A stretch of 64,000 nt of DNA from Bacteroidota bacterium (GTDB lineage: Bacteria; Bacteroidota; Bacteroidia; B-17B0; Aurantibacillaceae). This document shows, in pieces, positions 39,101 through 48,400 of this stretch. Where the stretch lies: contig JADJDM010000002.1 in NCBI GenBank assembly GCA_016702705.1, positions 496,001 through 560,000 on the forward strand. Reading direction: 5' to 3'. Both the position numbers and the translations under genes were made by a program. How positions within the stretch are numbered: the stretch's first letter is position 1; the number at the start of each line of letters is the position of its first letter. The notes under the pieces are model-generated. The model made no database searches. It was not told the origin of the DNA and worked only from the letters and a program-made list of their open reading frames with translations.

Positions 39101-41514
39101 TGTGTGGTAGTTGTTGTGTTAGTAAGTACGTTATTTATAGTGGTAGTTGTTTGTGCTGTTAAGCTCTCACCATTAACTTGCGCATTTGTGGCAGCAATCC
39201 AACTATAAGAAGAAGGAATGCTACTTGTTAAAGCTACGTTTGCTGCAATTCCCGAACAAACATTAGCAGTTGTTGCGCTTGTCATGGAAGGAGCAGCATT
39301 AACTACTACAGCTTGTGTGTAAGATGGGCTAGTGCCATTTCCATTTGTTGCAGCTAAGCTTACAGTGTATGTTCCAGCGGTTGCAAATGTTATACTTGGG
39401 TTTTGTGAGTTTGGAGATGTAATTGTAACACCAGTAGTTGGTGTTGTTGTCCAAGCCCAACCTGTTGGTGCGTTAGTAGAAGCATCTGTAAAAGATATTG
39501 CTGAACCTGCGCATTTTGTTGCAGCAGCTGTAAAGTTTGCCACTGGAGGGGCAGCAGCTGGTGTGTATGAAATATTAATATTATCTAAAAATAAATTATT
39601 CCCCCATCCACTAACTGATTCAAATTTTACATACACAACTGGTTGACCTGCATAAGCAGATAAACTAACTGTTTCTCTTCTCCAATTTCCATTTGCTGTA
39701 GGTGTAAATGCCGCAGTTGAAGTTGGAGTTACAGTTGCTAAAGCTGCACCGCCTTTGTTATAAACCTTTGTCCAAGTACCACCACAATCTGCAGAAATCC
39801 ATACGTTTAACGAATCGATATAAGTGGTGTTATATTGTCTGTGTGCAACATCAAACTGTACTTGTAAAGTTGAGTTGGCAGCGGCAAAACTTAATGCAGG
39901 TGTTTGTAGTGCGTCTCTTTGTCCTGTTGGGTCAATTGTTCCAGTTGAGAAATTGTCCATTTTAGCACAGCCTGTACTTCCTGCTGTTAAGCCAAAAGTG
40001 TGCGCAATGCGTGTCCAACGATTAGTTGCATCAACAGGTGTGTACGACCAACCTGTTGGAGCAAAAGTAGCCGTTTCAAAACCTTCTGTAAAAGGTAATG
40101 ACGCTCCTGCTGGAGCAGTAGTAACTGTGAAATTAGAAGTTAGTGTATTGTTACCAGCAAAACCATCTGCGCCTCCATTAGGAGCCGAAACTGTTGCTGA
40201 AAAAGTATGAGCAGCAGCAGTTAAACCAGTAAAATTGTTTAATGTAATTGTTGAAGTTGCTCCAGCTGCTAATGAGCCTGTCCAGTTATAAACTTGACTT
40301 GCGCCACCATCCATATTGTAGGTAACAGTTGCAGAAGTTAATGTTGTTGTTCCCGAATTTGAAATCACAACTCTTGGAGTAACACTATTATTACATGTTG
40401 ACATACCGTTTGTTGGAAACAAAATTGAATTTAAAGCTACATCTAATGCAAATGGACTGTTACATTTTGTAGAAGCGCCAAGTGGAGCTCTCCAAGTACC
40501 ATTCGCCATTGCAGTTTGCATACGAGTGGTTTGATCTAATGTAAACATATACATACAATTATCTGGAGTGTAATCCATATAATTCATAAACATTTCTCCA
40601 GTTGTATTACCTGCACAAACTCCAACATTGTACGGATGTGTTTGACAATTTCCATTTGAAGTGTTTGCAGGAGGTGTATCATTACAATAATCAGTAGCAC
40701 AAGTACCATCTCCCCAGATGTGTCTTAAACCTAACCAGTGACCAACCTCATGAGTTGCAGTTCTTCCTCCATTATAAGGTGCAGCCGCTGTTCCAGTATT
40801 ACCAGTTGCTGATTGATTTAGCACAACACCACAAGTTGTTGCAGTTTCTACTCCTGTTAAACCAGCTAAACCTGTAGCGGCTGGAAATGAAGCGTAACCA
40901 AGTAAGCCAGAACCATTTAATTTAGCAACCCATATATTCAAATATTTAGTAGGGTCCCAAATAGTTGCAGGTTTAATTGTACCATTAAAATAGGTTTGTG
41001 TATTTGCTTGAGTTAAGGTGTTTGGATCTGTCCAGCCTCTTGTGCTCCAATTAATACGCTCTATTCCTTGCTCAGCTAGAACTGCGCCAGCTGGGTCAAC
41101 TTTAGCTAAACAAAATTGAATACCAGTGTTTCCTGCTTTTACACTTTGAAATGTAGAAGGAATGTTTCCTACATCAGAGTTAGTTCCACCATAATCATTG
41201 TTTAATACGGTTATCTGAGAAGCAACCTGAGCCGCAGAAATGTTTTCCTGGGTAATAGTTGCTTGATTATGTATAATATGGAAAATTACGGGAATAGTAT
41301 AATTTACCATTGCTGTATTGTTTCCTTGGATAATACGTTGCTGATTAAGCTCGTTTACTTTTTCTTGCATCCATGCTTCCCATTGCGCATCAGGAACTTC
41401 AGAAGCACATCTTACTACAGGCGCAATACTCTTTTGCTGAGCTTGAAGGGCATTACTACTACCTAAAACTGCTAAGGCACATAATGCAAAAAATTTAGTA
41501 ACGTTTTTTCTCAT
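36151..41514 (-). CDS. Giant secreted M43 (pappalysin-like) metalloprotease with Ig-like/PKD/SprB repeats and T9SS sorting domain
   Basis: 1787 residues, intact. A signal peptide ends LQAQQ (residue ~26). The M43 catalytic domain spans about 60-345, with zinc motif HEVGHWLGLRH at 255-265 and Met-turn FMNYMDY. Then come an APHP-like domain (380-470), a carbohydrate-binding-like domain with internal cysteines (475-660) and a PKD domain (665-740). Two 260-residue tandem Ig-like units follow (742-1261), then further single Ig-like domains with the VCSGxxVTLNGGGAxxYxWTGG pattern, two SprB-like repeats (PFTYSLDGG) and a type A sorting domain (IYPNPTIGAFTVEIS). It is probably a surface protease for proteins or adhesion. 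Low-complexity Thr/Ala/Asn composition is typical of such exoproteins. Confidence 0.88.
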   Translation of the reverse strand: MRKNVTKFFALCALAVLGSSNALQAQQKSIAPVVRCASEVPDAQWEAWMQEKVNELNQQRIIQGNNTAMVNYTIPVIFHIIHNQATITQENISAAQVASQITVLNNDYGGTNSDVGNIPSTFQSVKAGNTGIQFCLAKVDPAGAVLAEQGIERINWSTRGWTDPNTLTQANTQTYFNGTIKPATIWDPTKYLNIWVAKLNGSGLLGYASFPAATGLAGLTGVETATTCGVVLNQSATGNTGTAAAPYNGGRTATHEVGHWLGLRHIWGDGTCATDYCNDTPPANTSNGNCQTHPYNVGVCAGNTTGEMFMNYMDYTPDNCMYMFTLDQTTRMQTAMANGTWRAPLGASTKCNSPFALDVALNSILFPTNGMSTCNNSVTPRVVISNSGTTTLTSATVTYNMDGGASQVYNWTGSLAAGATSTITLNNFTGLTAAAHTFSATVSAPNGGADGFAGNNTLTSNFTVTTAPAGASLPFTEGFETATFAPTGWSYTPVDATNRWTRIAHTFGLTAGSTGCAKMDNFSTGTIDPTGQRDALQTPALSFAAANSTLQVQFDVAHRQYNTTYIDSLNVWISADCGGTWTKVYNKGGAALATVTPTSTAAFTPTANGNWRRETVSLSAYAGQPVVYVKFESVSGWGNNLFLDNINISYTPAAAPPVANFTAAATKCAGSAISFTDASTNAPTGWAWTTTPTTGVTITSPNSQNPSITFATAGTYTVSLAATNGNGTSPSYTQAVVVNAAPSMTSATTANVCSGIAANVALTSSIPSSYSWIAATNAQVNGESLTAQTTTTINNVLTNTTTTTQTVTYSVTPTATTGGCVGSVQTVSVTVIPAPAMTSATTASVCSGTPLAIALTSNIPSSYSWIAANSANVTGETTTATVSGTINNTLGNTSGVPRTVTYSVTPTSTAGSCVGAVQVVSVTVNILPTVTSTSTPAGGTVCSGASVTLNGGGANTYAWTGGVTNATAFTATATTTYTVTGTTTATGCSNTATRTITVNPLPSMTSATTANVCSGIAVNIPLTSSIPSSYSWIAATNAQVTGESLTAQTTGTINNVLTNTTTATQTVTYSVTPTATTGGCVGAVQTVSVTVVPAPTMTSGTTASVCSGTPLAIALTSNIPSSYSWIAANSAQVTGESTTAQAGATINNTLGNTSGVPRTVTYSVTPTSTTGSCVGAVQTVSVTVNILPTVTATSAPVSGTVCSGASVTLNGGGANTYTWTGGVTNATAFTATATTTYTVTGTTTATGCSNTATRTITVNSLPTVSATANPVSATVCAGTQITLNGGGATSYAWTGGITNGVAFTPASSLTYTVTGTDGNGCTNTATRSVTVNSLPNVTVNSPSTCSGVATTLTANGATSFTWSNSATGASTSVSPTSNASYTVTGTDANGCVNTAVSNVTVTAAPNVTVNSQTICAGQSATLTGNGATTFSWNTGDATASITVNPTGTTSYTVTGSTGVGCQNTAVATVTVNNGPTSLSATPNPTHCGGTDGSIDVNGQIGGTGPFTYSLDGGVFGTSTSFTGLGAATYTLAVSDANGCTFSSQTTVTNISGPTALVVTNSNSTCGNANGVIQFGMTTGGTAPFTYSLDAGTPTSIMNYTVAAGTYTCTTTDANGCSFSMTTTVGNTGAITPTVSQTGNTLTASGATSYQWYLDGNILVGETNSTITATQNGSYTVVTTDANGCSATSAAVVVNGIGIKEVVNTIATNIYPNPTIGAFTVEISLDAKNDYTIEISDVLGRVINSEKVNSSRTFNKNYDFSNEANGVYFITIQGTDKSKTVKRIVLNK
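37733..39292. repeat. 780-bp tandem coding duplication inside the M43 protease gene
   Basis: Two copies with period 780 bp. For example, the TAACAGTAAT(A/G)GTTCTAGTTGCAG segments at 37740 and 38520 match, as do the segments at 37960 and 38740. Each unit encodes three Ig-like domains (two of ~90 residues, one of ~75). The copies are highly similar but not identical. Confidence 0.8.
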
Positions 41515-41933
41515 TTGTATATTCTAGTTTAAATTTGGGTTAATTTTGAATACAACAAAAAAGCATCTTATTTTTTGTATTTTCTAAGGATTTTTATTTG
41601 TCGTGGGTTTAAATTTATTTTGTGGAAAAAACCTTATTTATCGTTGTTTATTAGTTTGTTAATAAAGTCATTTTATAAGCCAATTACAATTAATTTTTAT
41701 ATAAAATTGAATTTTAAATAATTGATAATTAGCATCTTGTGTGCTTTATCGGTTTTGACGAATAAATCACAAGAACTACTTTTTTTAGTTTCAAGTTTCG
41801 GAAAAAATAAGCTGAGTTTTTAGTCAGTTTTTAATCCTGTTTTACCGAAGTATAGGAGTATTTCATCGGGAAAATGAATTGCTTTTACGGATATTAGTTT
41901 ATCACCAGACTCTTTTAAGATGAAACCAGTCTT
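41515..41933. other. AT-rich divergent intergenic region
   Basis: The region between the M43 protease start and the chromate transporter promoter shows no RNA gene, no repeat and no convincing -7 element for the protease. The only coding candidate is the 41-codon minus-strand frame at 41820-41945, listed separately. Confidence 0.5.
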
Positions 41934-41945
41934 TTTGATGAACAT
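41820..41945 (-). CDS. Possible small protein (41 residues)
   Basis: ATG at 41945 to TAA at 41820-41822. It encodes a compact sequence, MFIKKTGFILKESGDKLIS and then KAIHFPDEILLYFGKTGLKTD, with protein-like composition and alternating strands. No family recognised and no ribosome-binding evidence. Its start lies under the chrA promoter. It may be chance; low confidence. Confidence 0.22.
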   Translation of the reverse strand: MFIKKTGFILKESGDKLISVKAIHFPDEILLYFGKTGLKTD

Positions 41946-41961
41946 TTATATCTTAGTTTTG
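41934..41961 (+). promoter_or_regulatory. Promoter of chrA: TTTG and TAGTTTTG
   Basis: TTTG at 41934-41937 and TAGTTTTG at 41954-41961 are 16 bases apart. They lie 38 bases upstream of the ATG at 42000. This position excludes the GTG at 41961 as translation start. Confidence 0.55.
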
Positions 41962-41999
41962 TGAAAAGTGAAGGTGATTTTGATTTTCTGTATAATTTG

Positions 42000-43115
42000 A
42001 TGCAAACCACAAGCTTAAAAGAACTTGCTAAACTATTTCTAAAACTCGGCACCATTGCCTTCGGTGGTCCTGCTGCTCATATTGCCATGATGCAAAAGGA
42101 AGTAGTTGAGAAAAAAAAGTGGATGACAGAAGAACATTTCTTGGATTTAATTGGAGCCACAAATCTCATTCCTGGACCAAATAGTACAGAAATGGCAATT
42201 CACATTGGCAGGGAACGTGCAGGTTTAAAAGGTTTACTCGTTGCAGGTTTTTGTTTTATTGTACGAGCCGTAATTATTACTTCAGTGTTTGCATACTTAT
42301 ATAAGCAATACGGACAATGACCAACTACGCAAGTTTTTATTTATGGAATAAAACCCGCAATTATTTCTATTATCATTGCTGCGGTTTATCCTTTGGCTAA
42401 AAAAGCTTTTAAGTCGATCGAATTAATAATTATTGGTGTACTTGCATTAGCCGCCTGCTTTTTAGGTGTGAACGAATTGATTGTGCTATTTGGGTCGGGC
42501 ATTATAATTTTGTTGTTAAGCGCTATTCGTTCTTCTAACAAATTAAATTCTGTTATTCCATTGCTGTTGTTGAAGAGTAGTAGTTATTTTAATTCAACCG
42601 ATTTAAAACTTTTCCTTTCATTTTTAAAAATCGGTTCAATCCTTTATGGAAGTGGTTATGTATTATTTGCTTTTTTAGATGAGGAGCTAGTTGCAAATGG
42701 ATTGTTAAGCAGACAACAATTAATTGATGCCATTGCAGTAGGGCAGTTTACACCTGGGCCTGTTTTTTCATCGGTAACATTTATTGGATATCAAATAAGT
42801 GGATGGAGCGGGGCAATTGTTTCTACTGTTGGCGTTTTTCTTCCTTCGTTTTTATTTGTTTGGTTATTAAATCCGCTTGTGCCTAAAATGCGCGCTTCAA
42901 AGTTATTCTCTGCTTTTTTAGATGCTGTAAATGTGGCTTCTGTGGTAATTATAATTTATGCCTGTTATCTAATGGGCAAAGATTCTATTAATGATTGGAG
43001 AACAGTTCTGATTGCAATAATAAGTATTGTTGTTACTTTCTCTTTTAAGAAAATTAATTCTGTTTTTATTGTTGTGGGAGGTTCATTGTTGGGCTATGTA
43101 TTGAGCCTTGTATAG
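42000..43115 (+). CDS. chrA: Chromate transporter family protein (interrupted by in-frame TGA)
   Basis: 371 codons with two CHR domains. The first domain starts LKELAKLFLKLGTIAFGGPAAHIAMMQKEVV and has FLDLIGATNLIPGPNSTEMAIHIG. The second has FLKIGSILYGSGYVLFAFLDEELV and LIDAIAVGQFTPGPVFSSVTFIGYQISG. About ten membrane helices. Members export chromate or, more often, have unknown anion substrates. A TGA at 42318-42320 interrupts the frame between YGQ and PTTQVFIYGIKP, where homologues have an ordinary residue (often Leu in GxLP). Reading resumes in the same frame, so this is a substitution or genuine nonsense mutation, not an indel. Confidence 0.85.
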
Positions 43116-43173
43116 GAGTTGTACTACTCCAATACCACTTTGTTAACCTGATACAATTTCGAATGACGCGATA

Positions 43174-43761
43174 CTAACTTATATGAAATATAAGCAAAAA
43201 GCGGGCAACAATCACATCGTAACTATAATGAACGTGTTGTATAACAACTGCAATTGCCACAGAAATGGCGCAAGCAAAAAATATCCACTTTAATGTACGG
43301 TGCTTGGTAAAGAAAAAGAACAAAAACAAGGTTGCAGTATGTCCTGAAAAAAAAAGGTCTTTTACGTTTCCTCCTTCGTTATAAAATGTGTTTTCTAAAA
43401 TGGAATCTTTTAAAGGAATAATTGTAGTTGGTGGATCTAAAGGAAAAATAAATAAGGTAATGATTCTGAAAATAGTTAGCAAAGTGTACATCTGACATAA
43501 GTGAATGGTTCGGTAAGGATTTGCAAATCCATAACAAAGACCTAATAATCCAGCTCCGTAAGTTGTAAAGAAAATAAAATCAGAAATATCGCGCGGACGT
43601 AAGAAATTTAAAATCGGGTCGTAAAACACATGACCTTGGCGGGTTTCGATGTAGTTTAAGAACCAAGCAAAGAAATACATAATCACTCCCAAAAAAATAA
43701 ATGACAAAATCATTTTTTGAATGAAGTTCTTGTTTTGCAATGCAAGTTTCCAAGTGTACAT
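43174..43761 (-). CDS. Sphingomyelin-synthase-like / PAP2_C membrane phosphotransferase
   Basis: 195 residues with about six membrane helices. The active-site histidine is in DLFFSGHTATLFLFFFF, and the second His plus Asp are in IQHVHYSYDVIVARF. This is the His-His-Asp triad of the PAP2_C (sphingomyelin synthase-like) group. The family moves phospho-head-groups between lipids; in Bacteroidota, which often make sphingolipids, a ceramide acceptor is possible but unproven. The frame ends early at 43174. One added T in the run near 43200 would extend it to FFAYISYKLVSRHSKLYQ with a stop at 43124-43126, so the true C-terminus is probably ~17 residues longer. Confidence 0.78.
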   Translation of the reverse strand: MYTWKLALQNKNFIQKMILSFIFLGVIMYFFAWFLNYIETRQGHVFYDPILNFLRPRDISDFIFFTTYGAGLLGLCYGFANPYRTIHLCQMYTLLTIFRIITLFIFPLDPPTTIIPLKDSILENTFYNEGGNVKDLFFSGHTATLFLFFFFTKHRTLKWIFFACAISVAIAVVIQHVHYSYDVIVARFLLIFHIS

Positions 43762-43813
43762 GGGACGAATTTACGAACTAATTAAGCAAAGCACTGATTT
43801 TCTTTTCAACCTG

Positions 43814-45457
43814 TTACGAACCAATTTTAACAAGTTTTTGTGTGGTGAAAATTCCGTTTTTATCAAAAAATTGCAGATAATAAACTCCATTGTCCCAATC
43901 AGAGATATTGATTTCGGTTTTACGAGAATTGTTGTTTTCGAAATTAAGTAAGGAAATTGTTTTTCCGTTTACATCAATTACTTTGATTGATTTAATTGGG
44001 TTTGAATCATTATTGAAAATCGTCAGTTTATCCATTGCTGGGTTCGGACTTATGATGAAATTTCCTTTTTCGAGTTTTTTTAATCCAACTGAATAACAAT
44101 TAAAGTAATTTTGAAAATCAACCATGGATGTATGTGCATTTAATCTCCCACCCGAAAAGTAAAGAGTGTCAAAACCAACTTTTTGGTCAACACCATTGAT
44201 GATGAAGTTTTTTACTTCCATTGCAAAGCTATCCGGAAATTGTTTGTATAGTTGTATAAAACTATCGCAAGCTGCAGCATACATTAAGCTAATTGTTCCA
44301 GCAACAAAAGGCGAAGCCATAGATGTTCCACTTAATGTAGTATAGGTATTAGTTGCATAAGTTGAAAGGATGGCAGAGCCAGGAGCTGCTAAATCAATAC
44401 TGTTTGGACCATAAGCAGATGTTGTAACCCTTCCGTCATTTCTATTGGTGCTTGCAACAGTAATCATATATTTACTTGTGCAGGCTGTTGGAATATCACC
44501 AACTACATCAATGTCCCAATTGTTATTTGCTGTTGCGCAAACACTTAGTATTCCTTGTTTTCCTAAACTATCATACATGGCACACCAAAGTGGAAAGTTA
44601 GCTGGCTGACCTTGATTAACTCCAAAAGATGAATTGGTAACAACAACAAAAGCTCCTTTTGCCCCGTTTGTTTCATTGTATAATCTTCTGCACTCTAATA
44701 CATAAGTATAAGCTGCAATTGCCACGCTTTCCAAAGTTGTAGAGCCAACAACGGGCATAACTTTAGCTTTCCAATCAACACCGCTAACGCCCATTGCATT
44801 ATTTCCTCGAGCAGCAGCAATGCCAGTAACGTGTGTTCCGTGTTGTGCTAATACAATACTGTTGCTATTATTAACAGCATTCCAACCTTTTGTGTCATCT
44901 ATGTATCCGTTTCCATCATCATCAATTCCGTTTGCGGCAATTTCAAAATTGTTTTTCCAAAAATTTAAATCGGGATGTGTTAATTGAAAACCATCATCTA
45001 CAATGGCAATTACAATGCTATCTCCAGCGCTTGTTAAACCGCCAGTTGTTATATCCCAAGCTTCGGGCGCATCAATATCGGCATCAACTGTGCCGCCGCC
45101 TTGCCCAGTGTTATGCAATGCATATTGAGTTCCAAATTGTAAATCATCGGGTAAAGCACGCGATTGTGTAATGTGGTTAAATTGTGCAATGTAAATTTCG
45201 TTGTTGTCTCTTAATTTGTTTAAAATTGTTTGTTCGTTTAATAAGGAATCAAAGCTTAATAAATAAATTCCCGAACGTTTTGAAATAACTTGTTTTAAAT
45301 GAAGTTCTGAGTGGTTGTTTAGCAGTTTTTCTAGTTGCCCCGTTTTATGAAGCATTACGAGCGCTTCGCCTTTTATGTGAGCAGCATTATCTTGCGCAAT
45401 CAATGCAAAATTGAAAGCGAAAAAAAGAATAGAAATATTTTTTAAAAGGCACTTCAT
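43814..45457 (-). CDS. Subtilisin-like (S8) serine protease with T9SS sorting domain
   Basis: 547 residues from the ATG at 45457; a longer frame adds 13 residues before the signal peptide. A signal peptide ends FALIAQD. An inhibitor-like propeptide (GEALVMLHKTGQLEKLL through QSRALPDD) precedes the S8 domain. The catalytic residues are Asp in IVIAIVDDGFQLTHPD, His in AQHGTHVTGIAA and Ser in LSGTSMASPFVAG. A DDDGNGYIDD loop probably binds Ca2+. The final ~80 residues are a type A sorting domain (ISPNPAMDKLTIFN, GVYYLQFFD). It is an extracellular protease, divergent from the helicase gene with 40 bases between starts. Confidence 0.9.
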   Translation of the reverse strand: MKCLLKNISILFFAFNFALIAQDNAAHIKGEALVMLHKTGQLEKLLNNHSELHLKQVISKRSGIYLLSFDSLLNEQTILNKLRDNNEIYIAQFNHITQSRALPDDLQFGTQYALHNTGQGGGTVDADIDAPEAWDITTGGLTSAGDSIVIAIVDDGFQLTHPDLNFWKNNFEIAANGIDDDGNGYIDDTKGWNAVNNSNSIVLAQHGTHVTGIAAARGNNAMGVSGVDWKAKVMPVVGSTTLESVAIAAYTYVLECRRLYNETNGAKGAFVVVTNSSFGVNQGQPANFPLWCAMYDSLGKQGILSVCATANNNWDIDVVGDIPTACTSKYMITVASTNRNDGRVTTSAYGPNSIDLAAPGSAILSTYATNTYTTLSGTSMASPFVAGTISLMYAAACDSFIQLYKQFPDSFAMEVKNFIINGVDQKVGFDTLYFSGGRLNAHTSMVDFQNYFNCYSVGLKKLEKGNFIISPNPAMDKLTIFNNDSNPIKSIKVIDVNGKTISLLNFENNNSRKTEINISDWDNGVYYLQFFDKNGIFTTQKLVKIGS

Positions 45458-45497
45458 TTCTACAACAATAATACTAAATTTAAGGGGTATAAACAAG

Positions 45498-48400
45498 ATG
45501 AATTCTACGCAACATAATTTCGTAATTTATAAATCCTCTGCGGGTTCGGGTAAAACATTTACACTCGTGAAGGAATATTTAAAACTTGCACTTTCTGATA
45601 CAAGCAATCCGCCTAAAATTTACAAATCAATTTTAGCAATTACCTTCACCAACAAGGCAGCTGCCGAAATGAAGGAGCGTATCTTAAATGCGTTACGTGA
45701 TTTGTCGGCTGAGGTGTTGCCACCTAAATCAAAAACACTTTCGGATGTTTTATGTGCTGAGGTGAAAATTGATGAAACAGAATTAAGAAAGCGATCCACT
45801 AATTTGTTGTACGATATCTTGCATAATTACGGCAATTTCGGAATTAGTACCATTGATAGTTTTACGCATAGCATCATTCGGAATTTTTCGCATGATATCG
45901 ACCTTCCCGTAAATTTTAATATTGAAATGAACGAGGATGAGGTAATTACTAAGTGTATCGATCAGCTGATTTCAAAAATTGGAGAAGATGAAGCACTTAC
46001 TAAATTGGTGCTCGATTTTTCGCGTGAGCAAACCGAAGACCAAAAGAGTTGGCAGGTAGATGAAAATATAAAATCGTTTGTAAGCAGAGCTTTGCGAAAT
46101 TCTTCTTCTGATAAATTAGATTTATTAAAATCATTTACCATTGAGGATTTTAAAAATATACGTAAAGAGTTAATTGCAAAAAATAAAACCATGGAGGTAG
46201 CATTAACTGCTATTGCCGATAAGTTTTATGCCTTTTTAAGCACCAATGGAATTTCTGAAAAGACTTTTCATACGGGGCAAGTGGATTTCCTGTTTTTTAG
46301 AAAAATAAAAAACAAAGAATATACGCAAGAGAATCTGCACGGTGCTAGAGTGATGGAGGCTGTGAATGAAGATAAGTGGTGCGCTGCAAAATCACAAGTG
46401 GCTGCTATTACAAGTAATTCAGAAGTATTTAGAGATTTATATTATCAAGTAAGCGCTTATTTAGAAAAACATTTGGGCGAATACATTATTAACCAAAATG
46501 TACTGCGCAATTTGTATTCACTTTCTTTAATTAATGAAATTGATAAATTAATTAGCGCGTTTAAAGAAGAAGAAAATATTTTATTCATCAGCGAATTTAA
46601 TAAACGTATTGCTGATGTTATTAGCACGGAGCCAGTTCCTTTTATTTATGAAAAGATTGGCGAGCGCTACAAACATTTTTTAATTGATGAGTTTCAGGAT
46701 ACTTCTGCTATGCAGTGGCAAAATTTATTGCCTTTAATTGATAACTCTTTAGCTGAAGGACATTTTAATTTATTGGTAGGCGATGGCAAACAATCTATTT
46801 ACCGCTGGCGTGGGGGAGAAGCGGGGCAGTTTGAATCCTTACCTAAATTACCTTCGATTAAAAACGAAGAAATGCGTGAGATGTGGGAAGATACATTGGA
46901 ACGTAATACAGAAATAAAAAACTTGGAAAATAATTTCCGTAGTTTAAAAAATGTAGTTGAATTTAATAATCAATTTTTTACTTGGTTAAGCGGTACTCAA
47001 CTAAGTGGAAAATGGAAAGATATTTACGCAGGTGTTGAACAAAAACCGCAAGAAAAAAACCAAGGCGGTTACATTACCATTGATGTTATTACGAAAGAGG
47101 ATGACGCTGAGTTAGCATACACTCACATGCTTAAATACGTTCATCATAGTATTGAATCTGGTTTTAATTATTCGGAAATTGTTGTTTTGGTGCGGGGCAA
47201 TACAGAAGGAAATAATGCAGCTGATTTTTTAACGCAGCAAGGTATTCCTGTAATTTCATCTGATTCATTATTATTGAAAAATTGTAGTGAAGTTGTTTTT
47301 ATAACGGATGTGCTTGCATTTTTAAACGACCCACATAATGCAATCCGCGCAAGTTCTATCCTTTGTTATTTAAGCGATACGCAACTCATGAGTGGAAAAA
47401 CAAAAGATGAATTTTTGATTCTGCTCAATAAAGGAAGTATTAAATACAATTTAATAAATCTCTTAAAAGAAGAAGGAATAAAATTAGATGTAGATAAATT
47501 AGTTACACTTCCTTTGCTTGAGTGTTGCATCGAAATTATTGCTGCATTTAAAATCACCAAGAACAAAAATTATTTACAATTCTTTTTGGATGAGATTATT
47601 GCTTACACCGCTTACAATTCAAATAGCATTAATGCTTTTTTAGAGGCTTGGATTAAAACGGGGGAGAAAGCATCCTTAAAAATTCCTGAAGGCAGCGAGG
47701 CAGTTCGTATTATGACGATTCATAAATCGAAGGGCTTGGAATTTCCGGTTGTTATTATTCCTTTTTGTAATTGGAAAATTGATAAGTCGGATTACTTGTG
47801 GTTAGATGCAGAGGACGAATTGCCAATGGTGATTTTAAATATGAATAAAGACCTTGCGCATACGAAGTATAGCAAGGATATGGAGCGCGAACAGCAAAAT
47901 CAATTATTGGATAATATAAATGTATTGTATGTTGCCTTTACACGTGCTGCCGATCATTTACACATTGTAACAAAGGAACCAAAACGTGGTGGAGTTGATG
48001 CCTACAATTTTGTGCGTTTATATATGAATGAAAAATTAGGATTGGCTGCCGCAGATAAGTTCGCAGAGATAGGAACTCCTAAGCATAACACACATAAAAA
48101 AGCAGATATAGATGTATTTCCTTATCACTTACAAGTAAACAATTGGAATCGTGTAATTAGCATCAAAGAAAACTCTGAACTCTTATTAAAAGAACAACTA
48201 AGCGAAAGTAAAGAGTTAGGTGTTTTAATCCATTATATTTTATCTAAGATAAACACAGTAAATGATATCGATGCAGCTGTTGCTTCATGTGAGAAAGAAG
48301 GTTTGTTTGCAGCAAGTGAGGCAAGTGAAATTGCAAGCGAATTAAAGGAATTGTTGACTATCCCAACCATTGCCCCTTTTTTTGCAGAAGGCTTAGAAGC

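Noticed and set aside
39332..40210. Plus-strand open frames opposite the M43 protease
   Set aside because: No start context, no domain, and composition explained by the Thr/Ala-rich coding on the other strand.
36151..41514. Regular repeats at 37.7-39.3 kb considered as a CRISPR array or tandem satellite
   Set aside because: The period is 780 bp with subunits of ~225-270 bp. It lies wholly inside one long open frame and encodes Ig-like domains.
42318..42320. Stop-codon reassignment or selenocysteine for the in-frame TGA/TAA codons
   Set aside because: Both TAA and TGA occur as interruptions. TGA ends normal genes elsewhere. No SECIS-like hairpin was evident, and most breaks in the window are frameshifts.
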